Program-made: the position numbers and the translations under genes | Origin: Actinomadura alba | Lineage (GTDB): Bacteria > Actinomycetota > Actinomycetes > Streptosporangiales > Streptosporangiaceae | NCBI RefSeq assembly: GCF_014323705.1 | Contig: NZ_JABVEC010000001.1 | Coordinates: forward strand, 1 to 64,000 | Reading direction: 5' to 3' | DNA length: 64,000 nucleotides | In this document: in pieces, positions 1 through 8,629 of the stretch | Layout of the letters: each line of letters begins with the position of its first letter | Position numbering within the stretch: the first letter of the stretch is position 1 | The notes under the pieces: model-generated | The model's input: only the letters and a program-made list of their open reading frames with translations | Databases searched by the model: none | What the model was told of the DNA's origin: nothing

Positions 1-49
1 CCACGAGTCGATGTGAGAGCCCACCTGCCAGTGAGTGATGAGGAGACCC

Positions 50-826
50 ATGTCCACGGACGAGCTGCTCGTCGAGCGGGACGGCCCGGTCCAGCGCGTC
101 GTCTTCAATCGCCCGGACCGCCACAACGCCATGACCTGGGCGATGTACGAAGGGCTGTACGAGGCCTGCGAGCGGGCCGACGCCGACCCGGAGATCAAGG
201 TGCTCGTCCTGCGCGGGGCCGGGGACCGGGCCTTCGTCGCGGGTACCGACATCGGGCAGTTCGCCGAGTTCCGCTCGGGGGCCGACGGCGTCGCCTACGA
301 GGAGCGGATCGAGCGGATCGTGGACCGGCTCGAGCGGGTGCGGGTCCCCACGGTGGCGGTCGTCCGCGGCCACTGCGTGGGCGGCGGCCTGGCCATCGCC
401 GCAGCCTGTGACCTGCGGATCGCGACGCACGGGTCCAAGTTCGGGGTGCCCATCGCCCGGACGCTCGGAAACTGCCTGTCGATGAACACCTACTCGCTGC
501 TGGTCCACCACCTCGGCCCCGCCCGGGTCCTCGACCTGCTGCTGCGCGCCCGGATGTACTCCGGAGACGAGGCCCACGCGGCCGGGTTCGTCGCCGAGGT
601 GTGCGACGACGACCGGCTCGACGAGACCGCCGAGGAGGTCGTGAGCCGGTTGCTGGGGCACGCGCCGCTGTCGATGTGGGCGGCGAAGGAGGCCGTGCGC
701 CGGCTGCGCCGGGCCGCGCTGCCGGACGGCGACGACATCGTCGCGGCCGTGTTCGGCAGCGACGACTTCCACGGTGCCGTCCAGGCCTTTCTCGGCAAGG
801 AGCGCCCCACCTGGACCGGCCGCTGA
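50..826 (+). CDS. Enoyl-CoA hydratase/isomerase (crotonase) family protein
   Basis: Crotonase-fold enzyme of 258 aa acting on acyl-CoA thioesters in the cytoplasm. The oxyanion-hole segment VGGGLAIAAACDLRIA (about residues 110-125) is clear, and the N-terminal FNRPDRHNAM strand is typical. The stretch after FGVPIARTLG does not show the usual catalytic Glu motif of true hydratases, so the reaction may be isomerase- or hydrolase-like; this is inferred from motif memory only. Start ATG at 50 is chosen because GAGGAG sits 5-10 bases upstream; in-frame GTG 35 and ATG 38 lie inside or before that ribosome-binding site. The upstream neighbour lies outside the window, so operon membership is unknown. 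It ends 12 bp before a strong hairpin shared with the convergent ggt gene. Confidence 0.9.
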   Translation: MSTDELLVERDGPVQRVVFNRPDRHNAMTWAMYEGLYEACERADADPEIKVLVLRGAGDRAFVAGTDIGQFAEFRSGADGVAYEERIERIVDRLERVRVPTVAVVRGHCVGGGLAIAAACDLRIATHGSKFGVPIARTLGNCLSMNTYSLLVHHLGPARVLDLLLRARMYSGDEAHAAGFVAEVCDDDRLDETAEEVVSRLLGHAPLSMWAAKEAVRRLRRAALPDGDDIVAAVFGSDDFHGAVQAFLGKERPTWTGR

Positions 827-837
827 CCACCCCGCGG

Positions 838-862
838 CCACCGGGGGCGAGGCCCCCGGTGG
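838..862. terminator. Bidirectional hairpin terminator between convergent genes
   Basis: Perfect 11-bp inverted repeat (CCACCGGGGGC / GCCCCCGGTGG) with a 3-nt GAG loop. It lies in the 37-bp gap between the stops of the crotonase gene (+) and ggt (-). No U-tract follows on either side, as is common in high-GC actinobacteria. Confidence 0.75.
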
Positions 863-863
863 G

Positions 864-2726
864 TCAGCGAACGGGGTGGACGACGAGGGCGCTGCCGCCG
901 TGGCGGCGGACCGGCTCGGCGACGGCCTGCACGAGACCGGGCCGCAGGAACTCCAGTCCGGTGGCGGCGCCGATCTGGCCCGGCGGGGGGCCGGGGAACA
1001 GCGCGACGTCATGCCCCTTGGCCCTCAACGCCGCGCCGTAGCGGTCGATGAACGCCTGTTCGGCTAGGGTCTGGGGGGTGTTTCGCTGGGTGGCGCGCGG
1101 CGCGGCCAGCGCGGTCGGCAGGTCCATTCCGAGGTCGAACCGGTTGAGCAGGATCTGCAGCACAGTGGTGATGATGGTGGAACCGCCGGGCGAGCCGACG
1201 GCGAGCAGCGGCCGGCCGTTCTTCAGCACGAGGGTCGGGGCCATGCTGCTGCGGGGGCGCTTGCCCGGGGCCGGGAGGTTCGGGTCCGGGGTGCCGTTCG
1301 CCGGCGGGGCGAAGCTGAAGTCGGTCAGCTCGTTGTTGAGCAGGAAACCGCGCCCCGGCACGGTGAGGCCGCTGCCGCCGAACTGCTCGATCGTGACGTT
1401 GTAGGCGACCATGTTGCCCCACCGGTCGGCGACGACGAGATGGGTGGTCTGCGGCCCCTCGTACTCCAGTGCCCGCGGTGTACCGGACGCGGGCGCGCAC
1501 GGCCGACGGCTGCCGTCGGGCGAGCCCGGCGGCACCGGCGCGACCGCGGCCTTCGCCGGGTCGATCAGGCAGGACCGCTCCTTGGCGTAGCCCTTCGACA
1601 GCAGTTCCCGCAGCGGCACGTCGACCTTGTCGGAGTCGCCGACGTAGCGGCCGCGGTCGGCGTAGGCGAGCTTCGACGCCTCCAGGTAGTAGTGCAGGGC
1701 CTGCACCGGGTCGCTCTCTGCGAGCCGGAAGTTCTCCAGGATGTTGAGCGCCTCACTCACCGTCGAGCCGCCCGACGAGGGCGGCGCCATGCCGTAGACG
1801 TCGAGCCCGCGATAGGTCACACGCGTGGGCTTCCGGTACGGCGCGCGGTAGGCGGCGAGGTCGGCGGGCGTCATGAGGCCGGGCCGGACCTTGCGGGTCG
1901 CGCCCGGCTCGACCGGCGGCTGCTCGACCGTCCGCACGATCTCCTTGCCCAGCCCGCCCCGGTAGAACCAGTCGGGCCCGCTCTGGGCGAGCGTGCGGTA
2001 GGTCCTGGCCAGATCCGGGTTGCGGAACGTGGAGCCGACCGCGGGCGGCTGCCCGCCGGGCAGGAACAGCCGCCGGCTCGGGGTGATGTCCTTGAACCGG
2101 TCGGCGTTCAGCGCGGTCTGGTCGTAGAACTCCTGGTCCACCGTGAAGCCGCTCTCGGCGATGTCGATCGCCGGCTGGAGCAGAGTGCCCAGCCCGCGGG
2201 TGCCGTACCGGCTCAGGACCTGCTCCCACTGCGCCACCGTTCCGGGCACGCCGACCGAGAGCCCGCTCGTCACGGCGTCGTTGAAGGGGAGCGGTACGCC
2301 CGTGGCCGGATCGATGAACGCCCTCTCGCCCATCGCGCGCGGTGCGGTCTCACGCCCGTCGATGGTGTGGACGCGGCGCGTCTTGGCGTCGTAGTAGGTG
2401 AAGAAGCCGCCGCCGCCGATCGCCGCGACGTACGGCTCGGTGACGCCGAGGGTGGCCGAGGCGGCCACCGCCGCGTCCACCGCGTTGCCGCCGCGCCTCA
2501 GCACCTCGATGGCCGTGCGGCTGGCGTCGAGGTCGACCGTCGACACCGCGCCGCCGTACCCGGTCGCCACCGGCTGTTTCCCCTGCGGCCCGGACATCGC
2601 CACCGGAGCGGCGGACGAAGCCGACAGGGCGCCCGGGGCGGCGCCGGCCTGCCCGACGCCGACCAGCGACATTCCGGCGACCAGGGCGAGCGCGAGGGGG
2701 GTACGGCCGCTGCGACGGCGGTGCAT
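864..2726 (-). CDS. ggt: Gamma-glutamyltransferase (secreted)
   Basis: 620-aa gamma-glutamyltransferase of the Ntn-hydrolase fold, which transfers or hydrolyses gamma-glutamyl groups of glutathione-like compounds outside the membrane. An N-terminal signal peptide is visible (MHRRRSGRTPLALALVAG then an Ala-rich stretch). The autoprocessing nucleophile is Thr at about residue 427 in QTTHLVVAD, which becomes the first residue of the small subunit. The substrate-binding segments PRSSMAPTLV and GSPGGSTIITT follow, as in the family. The ATG at 2726 is preceded by a GGAGGT ribosome-binding site; the longer open frame upstream has no coding character. Length is normal for the precursor. Single transcription unit. 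Confidence 0.93.
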   Translation of the reverse strand: MHRRRSGRTPLALALVAGMSLVGVGQAGAAPGALSASSAAPVAMSGPQGKQPVATGYGGAVSTVDLDASRTAIEVLRRGGNAVDAAVAASATLGVTEPYVAAIGGGGFFTYYDAKTRRVHTIDGRETAPRAMGERAFIDPATGVPLPFNDAVTSGLSVGVPGTVAQWEQVLSRYGTRGLGTLLQPAIDIAESGFTVDQEFYDQTALNADRFKDITPSRRLFLPGGQPPAVGSTFRNPDLARTYRTLAQSGPDWFYRGGLGKEIVRTVEQPPVEPGATRKVRPGLMTPADLAAYRAPYRKPTRVTYRGLDVYGMAPPSSGGSTVSEALNILENFRLAESDPVQALHYYLEASKLAYADRGRYVGDSDKVDVPLRELLSKGYAKERSCLIDPAKAAVAPVPPGSPDGSRRPCAPASGTPRALEYEGPQTTHLVVADRWGNMVAYNVTIEQFGGSGLTVPGRGFLLNNELTDFSFAPPANGTPDPNLPAPGKRPRSSMAPTLVLKNGRPLLAVGSPGGSTIITTVLQILLNRFDLGMDLPTALAAPRATQRNTPQTLAEQAFIDRYGAALRAKGHDVALFPGPPPGQIGAATGLEFLRPGLVQAVAEPVRRHGGSALVVHPVR

Positions 2727-2892
2727 GAGACCTCCATGACCCTGTTTCGGTGGCGAGATCACCCACCTTGTCACCGAACGTTCCCCCGGACCAGCGGAAC
2801 GGAACCCCGCCCCTGCCGGCGGGGTACCGATCGCCGGAGCCGCTGGAGCGCACGTGTGAGCGCAAGACTCACCGGTCGTCCGAGCGGGCCTG

Positions 2893-3190
2893 TCACAGGT
2901 GGGTGTACAGGGCCTCGGGGCTGCGCTCATAGATCTCGAAGATTCCGATGATCTTTTCGGCGTCGCGTACCTGGCCGCCGTCGTTGGTGAACATGTGGGC
3001 GTCCGCCTCCGGGCTGTGCAGCAGTGCTCCATGCACCCCGCTTCGGTCCGTGATGACGAAACAGTCCCGCGAGAGGTACTGCGCGTGCTCCGGTTCCACC
3101 TGCTCGCGCATGACGGGCGTCAGCCCGACGCCGGCGTCCAGCTGGGCCCGGACCACATCGATCCATTCGGGGAGCTCGTCCTCGGACAGC
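2893..3190 (-). pseudogene. Unrecognised C-terminal gene remnant
   Basis: The minus-strand frame from about 3190 to the TGA at 2893 reads as genuine protein (about 98 aa: SEDELPEWIDVVRAQLDAGV ... DAEKIIGIFEIYERSPEAL), with balanced composition and an alpha/beta pattern. The same frame upstream of 3190 turns into Arg/Gly-rich sequence typical of non-coding high-GC DNA. The only in-frame ATG that could start it (3294) has no ribosome-binding site. I do not recognise the family; the segment looks like the C-terminal effector part of a regulator whose N-terminus has been lost. It sits beside another remnant (3394-3506), so this gap looks decayed. It could still be a short functional gene starting at 3294. 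Confidence 0.4.
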
Positions 3191-3393
3191 ACAGGCTGCC
3201 CGTGTCCTCGACGCGCTTCCAACCCGCGGGTCCCACGCCGATCACGCTTCCGCACGAGGACCATCGCGGCAAGACGTGAGCCGTTCCCGGCCATTTCACG
3301 ATCGTGGCTTGCACAAGGGCCGGTCCCCGTGCACTCGGTCTTTAGCCCATCACCACATGACCGTGCGGGCCCCGGACGGTAGACATGGGTTCG

Positions 3394-3506
3394 TGGAGAT
3401 ACGACTGCGGCGGGCGGCACCGGTACGGGCGCTCCGCCGCCCCGGCCGCGTGCTCATCCATACCGTGCGCGGCGTCGGCTACGTCCTGCGCAAGCCGGCG
3501 CCGTGA
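3394..3506 (+). pseudogene. 3' remnant of an OmpR/PhoB-family response regulator
   Basis: The last codons read VLIHTVRGVGYVLRKPAP-stop, the hallmark C-terminus of the winged-helix DNA-binding domain of OmpR/PhoB response regulators (LIHTVRGVGYVLR). Upstream, VEIRLRR resembles the recognition-helix region but is scrambled, and no receiver domain or start codon precedes it within about 500 bp. It is therefore a truncated pseudogene. Its TGA overlaps the GTG of the next gene in a GTGA arrangement, suggesting the ferritin-like gene was once translationally coupled to the regulator, in the position where a sensor kinase would usually stand. Confidence 0.6.
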
Positions 3507-4225
3507 CCGCCGAGTCGATCGACGGCCGCTTCACCGGCTGGCGGCACCGTTTCGAGGCCGAGGCGAGGTCGCGATACGCGATGGAGGATCCCGCCTGGGA
3601 GCGGGGCTCCCGCATGAGCGCGGCGGTGGCACGGAGCGTCCAGCGCTTCCAGGTCGGAGAGGCCGGGGACGGCGCGAATCTCATCGACAAGGCCGAACAT
3701 GCGGGGGACGACGACTACTCTGCGGCGGCGCGGCTCTTCGTCGCCGAGGAGCAGAACCATGCCCGCCTGCTGGAGCACCTTCTGTGCGCCGCCGACCGTC
3801 CGACCGTGGCCGGCCACTGGAGCGACACGGTCTTCGTACGGCTGCGCCGGGCCCTCGGGCTCCGCGTCGAGCTGCTGGTGCTGCTGATCGCCGAGGTGGT
3901 CGCGCTGCGCTACTACCGCGCGCTCCGGGACGGCACCGAGGATCCGCTGACCACCGAGGTGGCCGGGCGCATCCTGGCGGACGAACGACGCCACGTCCCC
4001 TTCCACTGCGATCGGCTGCGGCAATCCCTGGCGGGACTGCCGAGTCCGGCCCGGGCGGCGCTGCTGTTCCTCTGGCGGATCCTGCTGACCGGTACGGCGA
4101 TCGTCGTCGCCGCGGATCACGGAAAGGCGCTGCGCGCACTCGGGGTGCCCCGCCTTCGGTTCGTCGCCGATGTCCTGGCCGAGGCGAAGAACGCCGCGGC
4201 GGCGCTCCGGCACGCGGACTGCTAG
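3503..4225 (+). CDS. Ferritin-like (diiron fold) protein
   Basis: 240-aa cytoplasmic, helix-rich protein with the ferritin-like metal-ligand pattern. An E-x2-H motif occurs in AEEQNHARLLEHLL (about residues 81-94) and a second carboxylate/His pair in ADERRHVPFHCDRL (about 160-173). Between them is a hydrophobic helix, RVELLVLLIAEVVALRYY. This fits the actinobacterial 'ferritin-like domain-containing protein' group; whether it stores iron or is an oxidase cannot be told. The start is GTG 3503, overlapping the stop of the response-regulator remnant, with no strong independent ribosome-binding site. It may therefore be poorly expressed now that the upstream gene is gone. A possible internal start lies further in, but the N-terminus looks native. 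Confidence 0.75.
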   Translation: MTAESIDGRFTGWRHRFEAEARSRYAMEDPAWERGSRMSAAVARSVQRFQVGEAGDGANLIDKAEHAGDDDYSAAARLFVAEEQNHARLLEHLLCAADRPTVAGHWSDTVFVRLRRALGLRVELLVLLIAEVVALRYYRALRDGTEDPLTTEVAGRILADERRHVPFHCDRLRQSLAGLPSPARAALLFLWRILLTGTAIVVAADHGKALRALGVPRLRFVADVLAEAKNAAAALRHADC

Positions 4226-4334
4226 GGCGAGGACCAGCGGCCCAGATGAAGATCAGCAGTCGGCCGCAGTGGCCGGTTTGCGGACGCGAGCTTCGGCGAG
4301 CCGGCACTGCATGGAGACACCGGGGATCAGCGAG

Positions 4335-4408
<74 letters not shown>

Positions 4409-4482
4409 CAGGCGTGCCCACCGCAGCGTTCACGATAGCGGCTGACGGCCCGGCGCGCCTCTTCGCGCCGGGCCGAACTCGA

Positions 4483-6060
4483 TCAAGCTGTGAGCCAGGC
4501 CGCCGTGTCGGCGGGAAGCAGTCCGTCGGTCACCGGTCCAGACGCCAGCATCACCTCGTGTCCGGCGGGCAACGGCACCGGCGCGTCACCCATGTTCACC
4601 AGGCAGGCGAACCCGTCACCGCGGGCGAAGGCCAGCACGCCCGGCTCGGCGTCGAGCCAGCGCATCGGGCCGGACGGCCGCAGCCGGATCGCCTCCCGGT
4701 AGAGCCGCAGCGTCGAGGTGGGATCGCTGAGCTGTACCTCGACGGTCCGGCGCTTCCAGTCCTCGGGCTGCGGGAGCCACGTGGCCGCTCCGTCGGGCGA
4801 GAACCCGAACGGCGGAGCGTCGCCCGACCAGGGCAGCGGGACGCGGCACCCGTCCCGGCCGAGCCGCTCGCCCTTCGAACGGTGGAAGATCGGGTCGTCG
4901 CGGACCTCGTCCGGCAGATCGAGCACCTCGGGCAGCCCCAGCTCCTCGCCCTGGTAGACGTACGCCGAGCCGGGCAGCGCGAGCTGCAGGAGCGCCAGCG
5001 CGCGGGCGCGCCGACCTCCGAGCTCGACGTCGACGTCCTCGGGCGCCGGGTGGCCCCAGACGTCGAACTCCGGCTTGCCGTACCGGGTGACCAGGCGGGG
5101 GACGTCGTGGTTGCCGATCACCCATGGGGCCACCACCGAGGTCTCGCCGGCGGCGGAGATGGAAAAGTCGATCGTCTTGCGCCACGCGCCGGCGTCCCAG
5201 GGCGTGGCGATCGGCAGGAAGTTGAAGATCTGGTGCATCTCACCGTCGACGAAATAGGTCAGCATGCCCTCGGGCTCGTCGAACCAGAACTCGCCGACGG
5301 CCGTGCGCTCCCCGGGGAAGACGTCGGCCGGGTAGGAGTCCAGGACGGTCCGCCACCCGCGGTAGAGATCGTGCAGCTCGGGCCGGTGGTACCACGCCGA
5401 CGGGCGATCGGACGGTGTCGGGTCGGCGGCGTCGGGCAGCAGCGGGTCCTTGTAGAGACCGTGCGCCACGTCCACGCGCAGACCGGCGACACCGCGGTCC
5501 AGCCAGAAGCGGATCACGTCCTCGAACATCGCGCCAACGGCGGGATTGTGCCAGTTCCAGTCGGGCTGGCTGGAGTCGAACAGGTGCAGGTACCACTGGC
5601 CGTCAGGTACCTGGGTCCACGCGGAACCACCGAAGATCGACTGCCAGTTGTTCGGTGGCCCGTCGGCGCGGCCGTCGCGGAACAGGAACATCTCCCGCTC
5701 TGGGCTGCCCGGTGCCGCCGCGAGGGCCGCTTGGAAGGCCGGGTGCGCCGACGAGCAGTGGTTGGGCACGAGATCGACGATGACCCGCATGTCGTGCTGG
5801 GCCGCCTCGGCGAGCATGGCGTCGAAGTCGCCGAGGGTGCCGAAACGCGGGTCGATGCCGCGGTAGTCGGCGACGTCGTAACCGCCGTCCGCCATCGGCG
5901 ACGGGTAGAACGGTGAGAACCAGATCGCGTCGACGCCGAGGTCGGCGAGGTAGGGCAGGCGGGCGCGCACTCCGGCGAAGTCGCCCATTCCGTCGCCGTC
6001 GGCGTCCGCGAAGCTCCGGGGGTAGACCTGGTAGATCACGGCGTCTCGCCACCAGCTCAC
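4483..6060 (-). CDS. GH13 alpha-glucosidase / oligo-1,6-glucosidase
   Basis: 525-aa cytoplasmic glycoside hydrolase of family 13 that releases glucose from malto- or isomalto-oligosaccharides. The (beta/alpha)8 barrel starts at once (WWRDAVIYQVYPRSFADADG). The catalytic set is visible: nucleophile Asp about 197 in GLRVDVAHG, acid/base Glu about 257 in AVGEFWF, and transition-state Asp about 319 in IGNHDVPR, with VDLVPNH as conserved region I. The C-terminal beta domain is short. GTG 6060 is preceded by AAGGGAG. It is divergent from the oxidoreductase operon at 6258, and the intervening region carries a LacI-type operator, so both may answer to the LacI regulator at 9550-10551. Confidence 0.9.
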   Translation of the reverse strand: MSWWRDAVIYQVYPRSFADADGDGMGDFAGVRARLPYLADLGVDAIWFSPFYPSPMADGGYDVADYRGIDPRFGTLGDFDAMLAEAAQHDMRVIVDLVPNHCSSAHPAFQAALAAAPGSPEREMFLFRDGRADGPPNNWQSIFGGSAWTQVPDGQWYLHLFDSSQPDWNWHNPAVGAMFEDVIRFWLDRGVAGLRVDVAHGLYKDPLLPDAADPTPSDRPSAWYHRPELHDLYRGWRTVLDSYPADVFPGERTAVGEFWFDEPEGMLTYFVDGEMHQIFNFLPIATPWDAGAWRKTIDFSISAAGETSVVAPWVIGNHDVPRLVTRYGKPEFDVWGHPAPEDVDVELGGRRARALALLQLALPGSAYVYQGEELGLPEVLDLPDEVRDDPIFHRSKGERLGRDGCRVPLPWSGDAPPFGFSPDGAATWLPQPEDWKRRTVEVQLSDPTSTLRLYREAIRLRPSGPMRWLDAEPGVLAFARGDGFACLVNMGDAPVPLPAGHEVMLASGPVTDGLLPADTAAWLTA

Positions 6061-6213
6061 GCGGCGGCTCCCTTCACACAGGGGGTTCTGAGGTCGCCGC
6101 CCATGATCCCATGCATCCCGTCCAGAGCGACCGCGGCGTTCCTTCGCCGTCGCGGTCGCGGGCCTCCCGACCAGCCGAATTGACGGACTTCCCCCACCAG
6201 CCGTATCGTCATC

Positions 6214-6227
6214 GGAAAGCGCTTACC
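6214..6227. promoter_or_regulatory. Putative LacI-family operator
   Basis: GGAAAGCGCTTACC, a near-palindrome with the AAGCGCTT core typical of LacI/GalR-family operators. It lies 30 bp upstream of the oxidoreductase start (6258) and 154 bp upstream of the divergent GH13 gene. It matches the palindrome AGAAAGCGCTTTCT in front of the lacI-like gene (10585-10598) over the AAAGCGCTT core. Confidence 0.7.
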
Positions 6228-6257
6228 CTCGGCGGGGTTCCGCGGTCAGGAGATCAG

Positions 6258-7424
6258 ATGAGCGCGCGCACTATCGGCGTTGTGATGAACGGCGTCACCG
6301 GCCGGATGGGCTACCGGCAGCACCTCCTCCGTTCGGTGCTGGCGATCAACGCCGAAGGCGGCGTGCCGCTCTCCGACGGCCGCCGGATCCTGCTCGAACC
6401 CGTCCTCGTCGGGCGCAGCGAGCCCAAGCTGCGCGACCTCGCGGAGCGGCACGACATCTCCGACTGGACGACCGACCTGTCCGAGGCGCTCGCCGACCCG
6501 GGCAATCTCATCTACTTCGACGCGCAGGTGACCCATGCCCGGGTGGCCTCGGTGACCAAGGCGATCGAGGCCGGCAAGCACATCTACGCCGAGAAGCCGA
6601 CCGCCGAGACCCTCGAGGACGCCCTGTCGCTGGCCAAGGCCGCGAAGGCTGCGGGCGTCAAGAACGGCGTCGTGCAGGACAAGCTGTTCCTGCCGGGCCT
6701 GTTGAAGCTGAAACGGCTCGTCGACGGCGGCTTCTTCGGCCGGATCCTGTCGGTTCGAGGCGAGTTCGGCTACTGGGTGTTCGAGGGCGGCTGGCAGCAG
6801 GCGCAGCGCCCCTCGTGGAACTACCGGGCCGAGGACGGCGGCGGGATCATCCTGGACATGTTCCCCCATTGGGCGTACGTCCTGGAGACCCTGTTCGGCC
6901 GGATCGAGGCCGTGACCGCGAAGGCCGTCACGCACATCCCCGAACGGATCGACGAGAGCGGCCAGGCCTACGCGGCGACCGCCGACGACGCGGCGTACGG
7001 GTTGTTCGAGCTGGCCGGCGGCGCCATCGCCCAGATCAACTCCTCGTGGTGCGTTCGGGTCAACCGGGACGAGCTCGTGGAGTTCCAGGTCGACGGCACC
7101 GAGGGCAGCGCGGTCGCCGGCCTGCGGAACTGCCGCATCCAGCACCGCAGCACGACCCCGAAGCCCGTGTGGAATCCCGACCTGCCGGCCACCGAGCGGT
7201 TCCGCGACCAGTGGCAGGAGGTACCGGACAACGGCGAGTTCGACAACGGCTTCAAGATCCAGTGGGAGCTGTTCATCAGGCACGTGCTGGAGGACGCGCC
7301 GTTCCCGTACGACCTGGCGGCGGGCGCCCGCGGGGTGCGCATCGCCGAGGCCGGGCTCCTGTCCTCTGCGGAGGGCCGGCGGATCGAACTGCCCGCCGCC
7401 GGCACCGAGGAGGGGACTCCGTGA
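6258..7424 (+). CDS. Gfo/Idh/MocA family oxidoreductase
   Basis: 388-aa NAD(P)-dependent sugar/polyol dehydrogenase. The N-terminal Rossmann strand IGVVMNGVTGRMGY is followed by the signature EKP (Glu112-Lys113-Pro114 in IYAEKPTAETLED), whose Lys takes part in catalysis in this superfamily; the C-terminal half is the alpha/beta substrate domain. Start ATG 6258 has CAGGAGA 5-11 bases upstream. It is the first gene of a three-gene operon with 4-bp overlaps (DUF993 protein, then TIM-barrel isomerase). Expression is probably repressed by the LacI-family protein through the operator 30 bp upstream. The sugar substrate is unknown. Confidence 0.9.
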   Translation: MSARTIGVVMNGVTGRMGYRQHLLRSVLAINAEGGVPLSDGRRILLEPVLVGRSEPKLRDLAERHDISDWTTDLSEALADPGNLIYFDAQVTHARVASVTKAIEAGKHIYAEKPTAETLEDALSLAKAAKAAGVKNGVVQDKLFLPGLLKLKRLVDGGFFGRILSVRGEFGYWVFEGGWQQAQRPSWNYRAEDGGGIILDMFPHWAYVLETLFGRIEAVTAKAVTHIPERIDESGQAYAATADDAAYGLFELAGGAIAQINSSWCVRVNRDELVEFQVDGTEGSAVAGLRNCRIQHRSTTPKPVWNPDLPATERFRDQWQEVPDNGEFDNGFKIQWELFIRHVLEDAPFPYDLAAGARGVRIAEAGLLSSAEGRRIELPAAGTEEGTP

Positions 7425-8629
7425 CCACCGGGGAGAGCCGGGCACCGCGCGGTGAGGCCTTCCGCTCGCCCGCCGCGGGTCTGTCGATCAATCTGCCGAC
7501 CGCCGGCGGCTCGTTGGAGCCGTACAAGGTCGGCGGTCCCGACAACCGCGCCGCCTCCGGCCCCCCGGTGTCGCGCATCGCCTACGCCGCCGCGCACGTG
7601 GTCGCCGACCCGCGTGCGGGCAACGGACCAGGCGAGGCCGCCCGGCTCGACTGGGACGCGACGCTCCGCTTCCGCCGGCACCTGTGGTCGTACGGCCTGC
7701 GCGTGGCCGACGCGATGGACACCGCCCAGCGCAACATGGGCCTGGACTGGCCGGCCACCCGCGAGCTGATCCGGCGCAGCACCGCCGAGACGACGGCGTA
7801 CGGCGACCCGGCCGAGCTGATCGCGTGCGGCGCGGGCACCGACCACGCGCCCGGCGCGCGGACCCTCCCCGAGATCGTCGCCGCCTATTCCGAGCAGATC
7901 GAGACCGTACGGGACGCGGGTGCCGGCGTGATCGTCATGGCGAGCCGCCAGCTCGCCCGCGCGGCGCAGGGGCCGGACGACTATCACGCCGTCTACGACG
8001 AGCTGCTGTCGCAGGCCGACCGGCCGGTGATCCTGCACTGGCTGGGCGAGATGTTCGACCCGGCTCTCGCGGGCTACTGGGGCTCTCCTGACGTCGGCGA
8101 GGCCACGAAGCACTTCCTGACGCTGATCCACGATCACGCTCGTGCCGTCGACGGGGTCAAGGTGTCGCTGCTCGACGCCGACCACGAGGTACGGTTGCGC
8201 GCCGCGCTGCCGGACGGCGTCCGGCTCTACACCGGCGACGACTTCAACTATCCCGAGCTGATCGCCTCGGGCAGCGACGCGCTGCTCGGTGTCTTCGATC
8301 CGATCGCCCCGGCCGCAGCGGCGGCGCTGCAGGCCCTCGACGCGGGCGACCTGGCGGGGTACGACGCGATCCTCGCCCCGACCGTGCCGCTGGCCCGGAA
8401 GATCTTTGAGGCGCCGACCTACCACTACAAGACCGGCATCGTCTTCCTGGCCTGGCTGGCCGGGCACCAGGACGCCTTCACGATGGTGAACGGTGCCCAG
8501 AGCGCCCGCTCGATCGTCCATCTCGCCGAGGTGTTCCGGCTCGCCGACGCCGCCGGCCTGCTGCCCGACCCCGACCTCGCGGTGCGCCGCATGCGCTCCC
8601 TGCTCGCCGTGCACGGGCTCGAGCGGTGA
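7421..8629 (+). CDS. DUF993 family protein (DHDPS-like class I aldolase fold)
   Basis: 402-aa protein of the DUF993 family, related to dihydrodipicolinate synthase/N-acetylneuraminate lyase TIM barrels. The segment VDGVKVSLLD places a Lys (about residue 247) where the Schiff-base lysine of that superfamily sits; this assignment is inference. Other conserved-looking parts are VILHWLGEMFDP and PTYHYKTGIVFLAWLAGHQ. GTG 7421 overlaps the upstream stop in a GTGA arrangement and has GAGGAGGGG just before it. Its place between a sugar dehydrogenase and a sugar isomerase suggests cleavage of an oxidised sugar intermediate, but no substrate is established. Confidence 0.85.
   Translation: MTTGESRAPRGEAFRSPAAGLSINLPTAGGSLEPYKVGGPDNRAASGPPVSRIAYAAAHVVADPRAGNGPGEAARLDWDATLRFRRHLWSYGLRVADAMDTAQRNMGLDWPATRELIRRSTAETTAYGDPAELIACGAGTDHAPGARTLPEIVAAYSEQIETVRDAGAGVIVMASRQLARAAQGPDDYHAVYDELLSQADRPVILHWLGEMFDPALAGYWGSPDVGEATKHFLTLIHDHARAVDGVKVSLLDADHEVRLRAALPDGVRLYTGDDFNYPELIASGSDALLGVFDPIAPAAAAALQALDAGDLAGYDAILAPTVPLARKIFEAPTYHYKTGIVFLAWLAGHQDAFTMVNGAQSARSIVHLAEVFRLADAAGLLPDPDLAVRRMRSLLAVHGLER

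Noticed and set aside
5627-5660. Third copy of palindrome family B (CCACCGAA ... TTCGGTGG) in the GH13 gene
   Set aside because: Only 8 bp pair, the spacer is about 20 bp, and the sequence is explained by ordinary coding of GGSAW and PPNNW; the full core is absent.
4414-5916. Long plus-strand open frame antisense to the GH13 gene, and similar long antisense frames elsewhere
   Set aside because: These are shadows of high-GC codon use: Arg/Gly/Val-rich, no domains, and opposite to well-supported genes.
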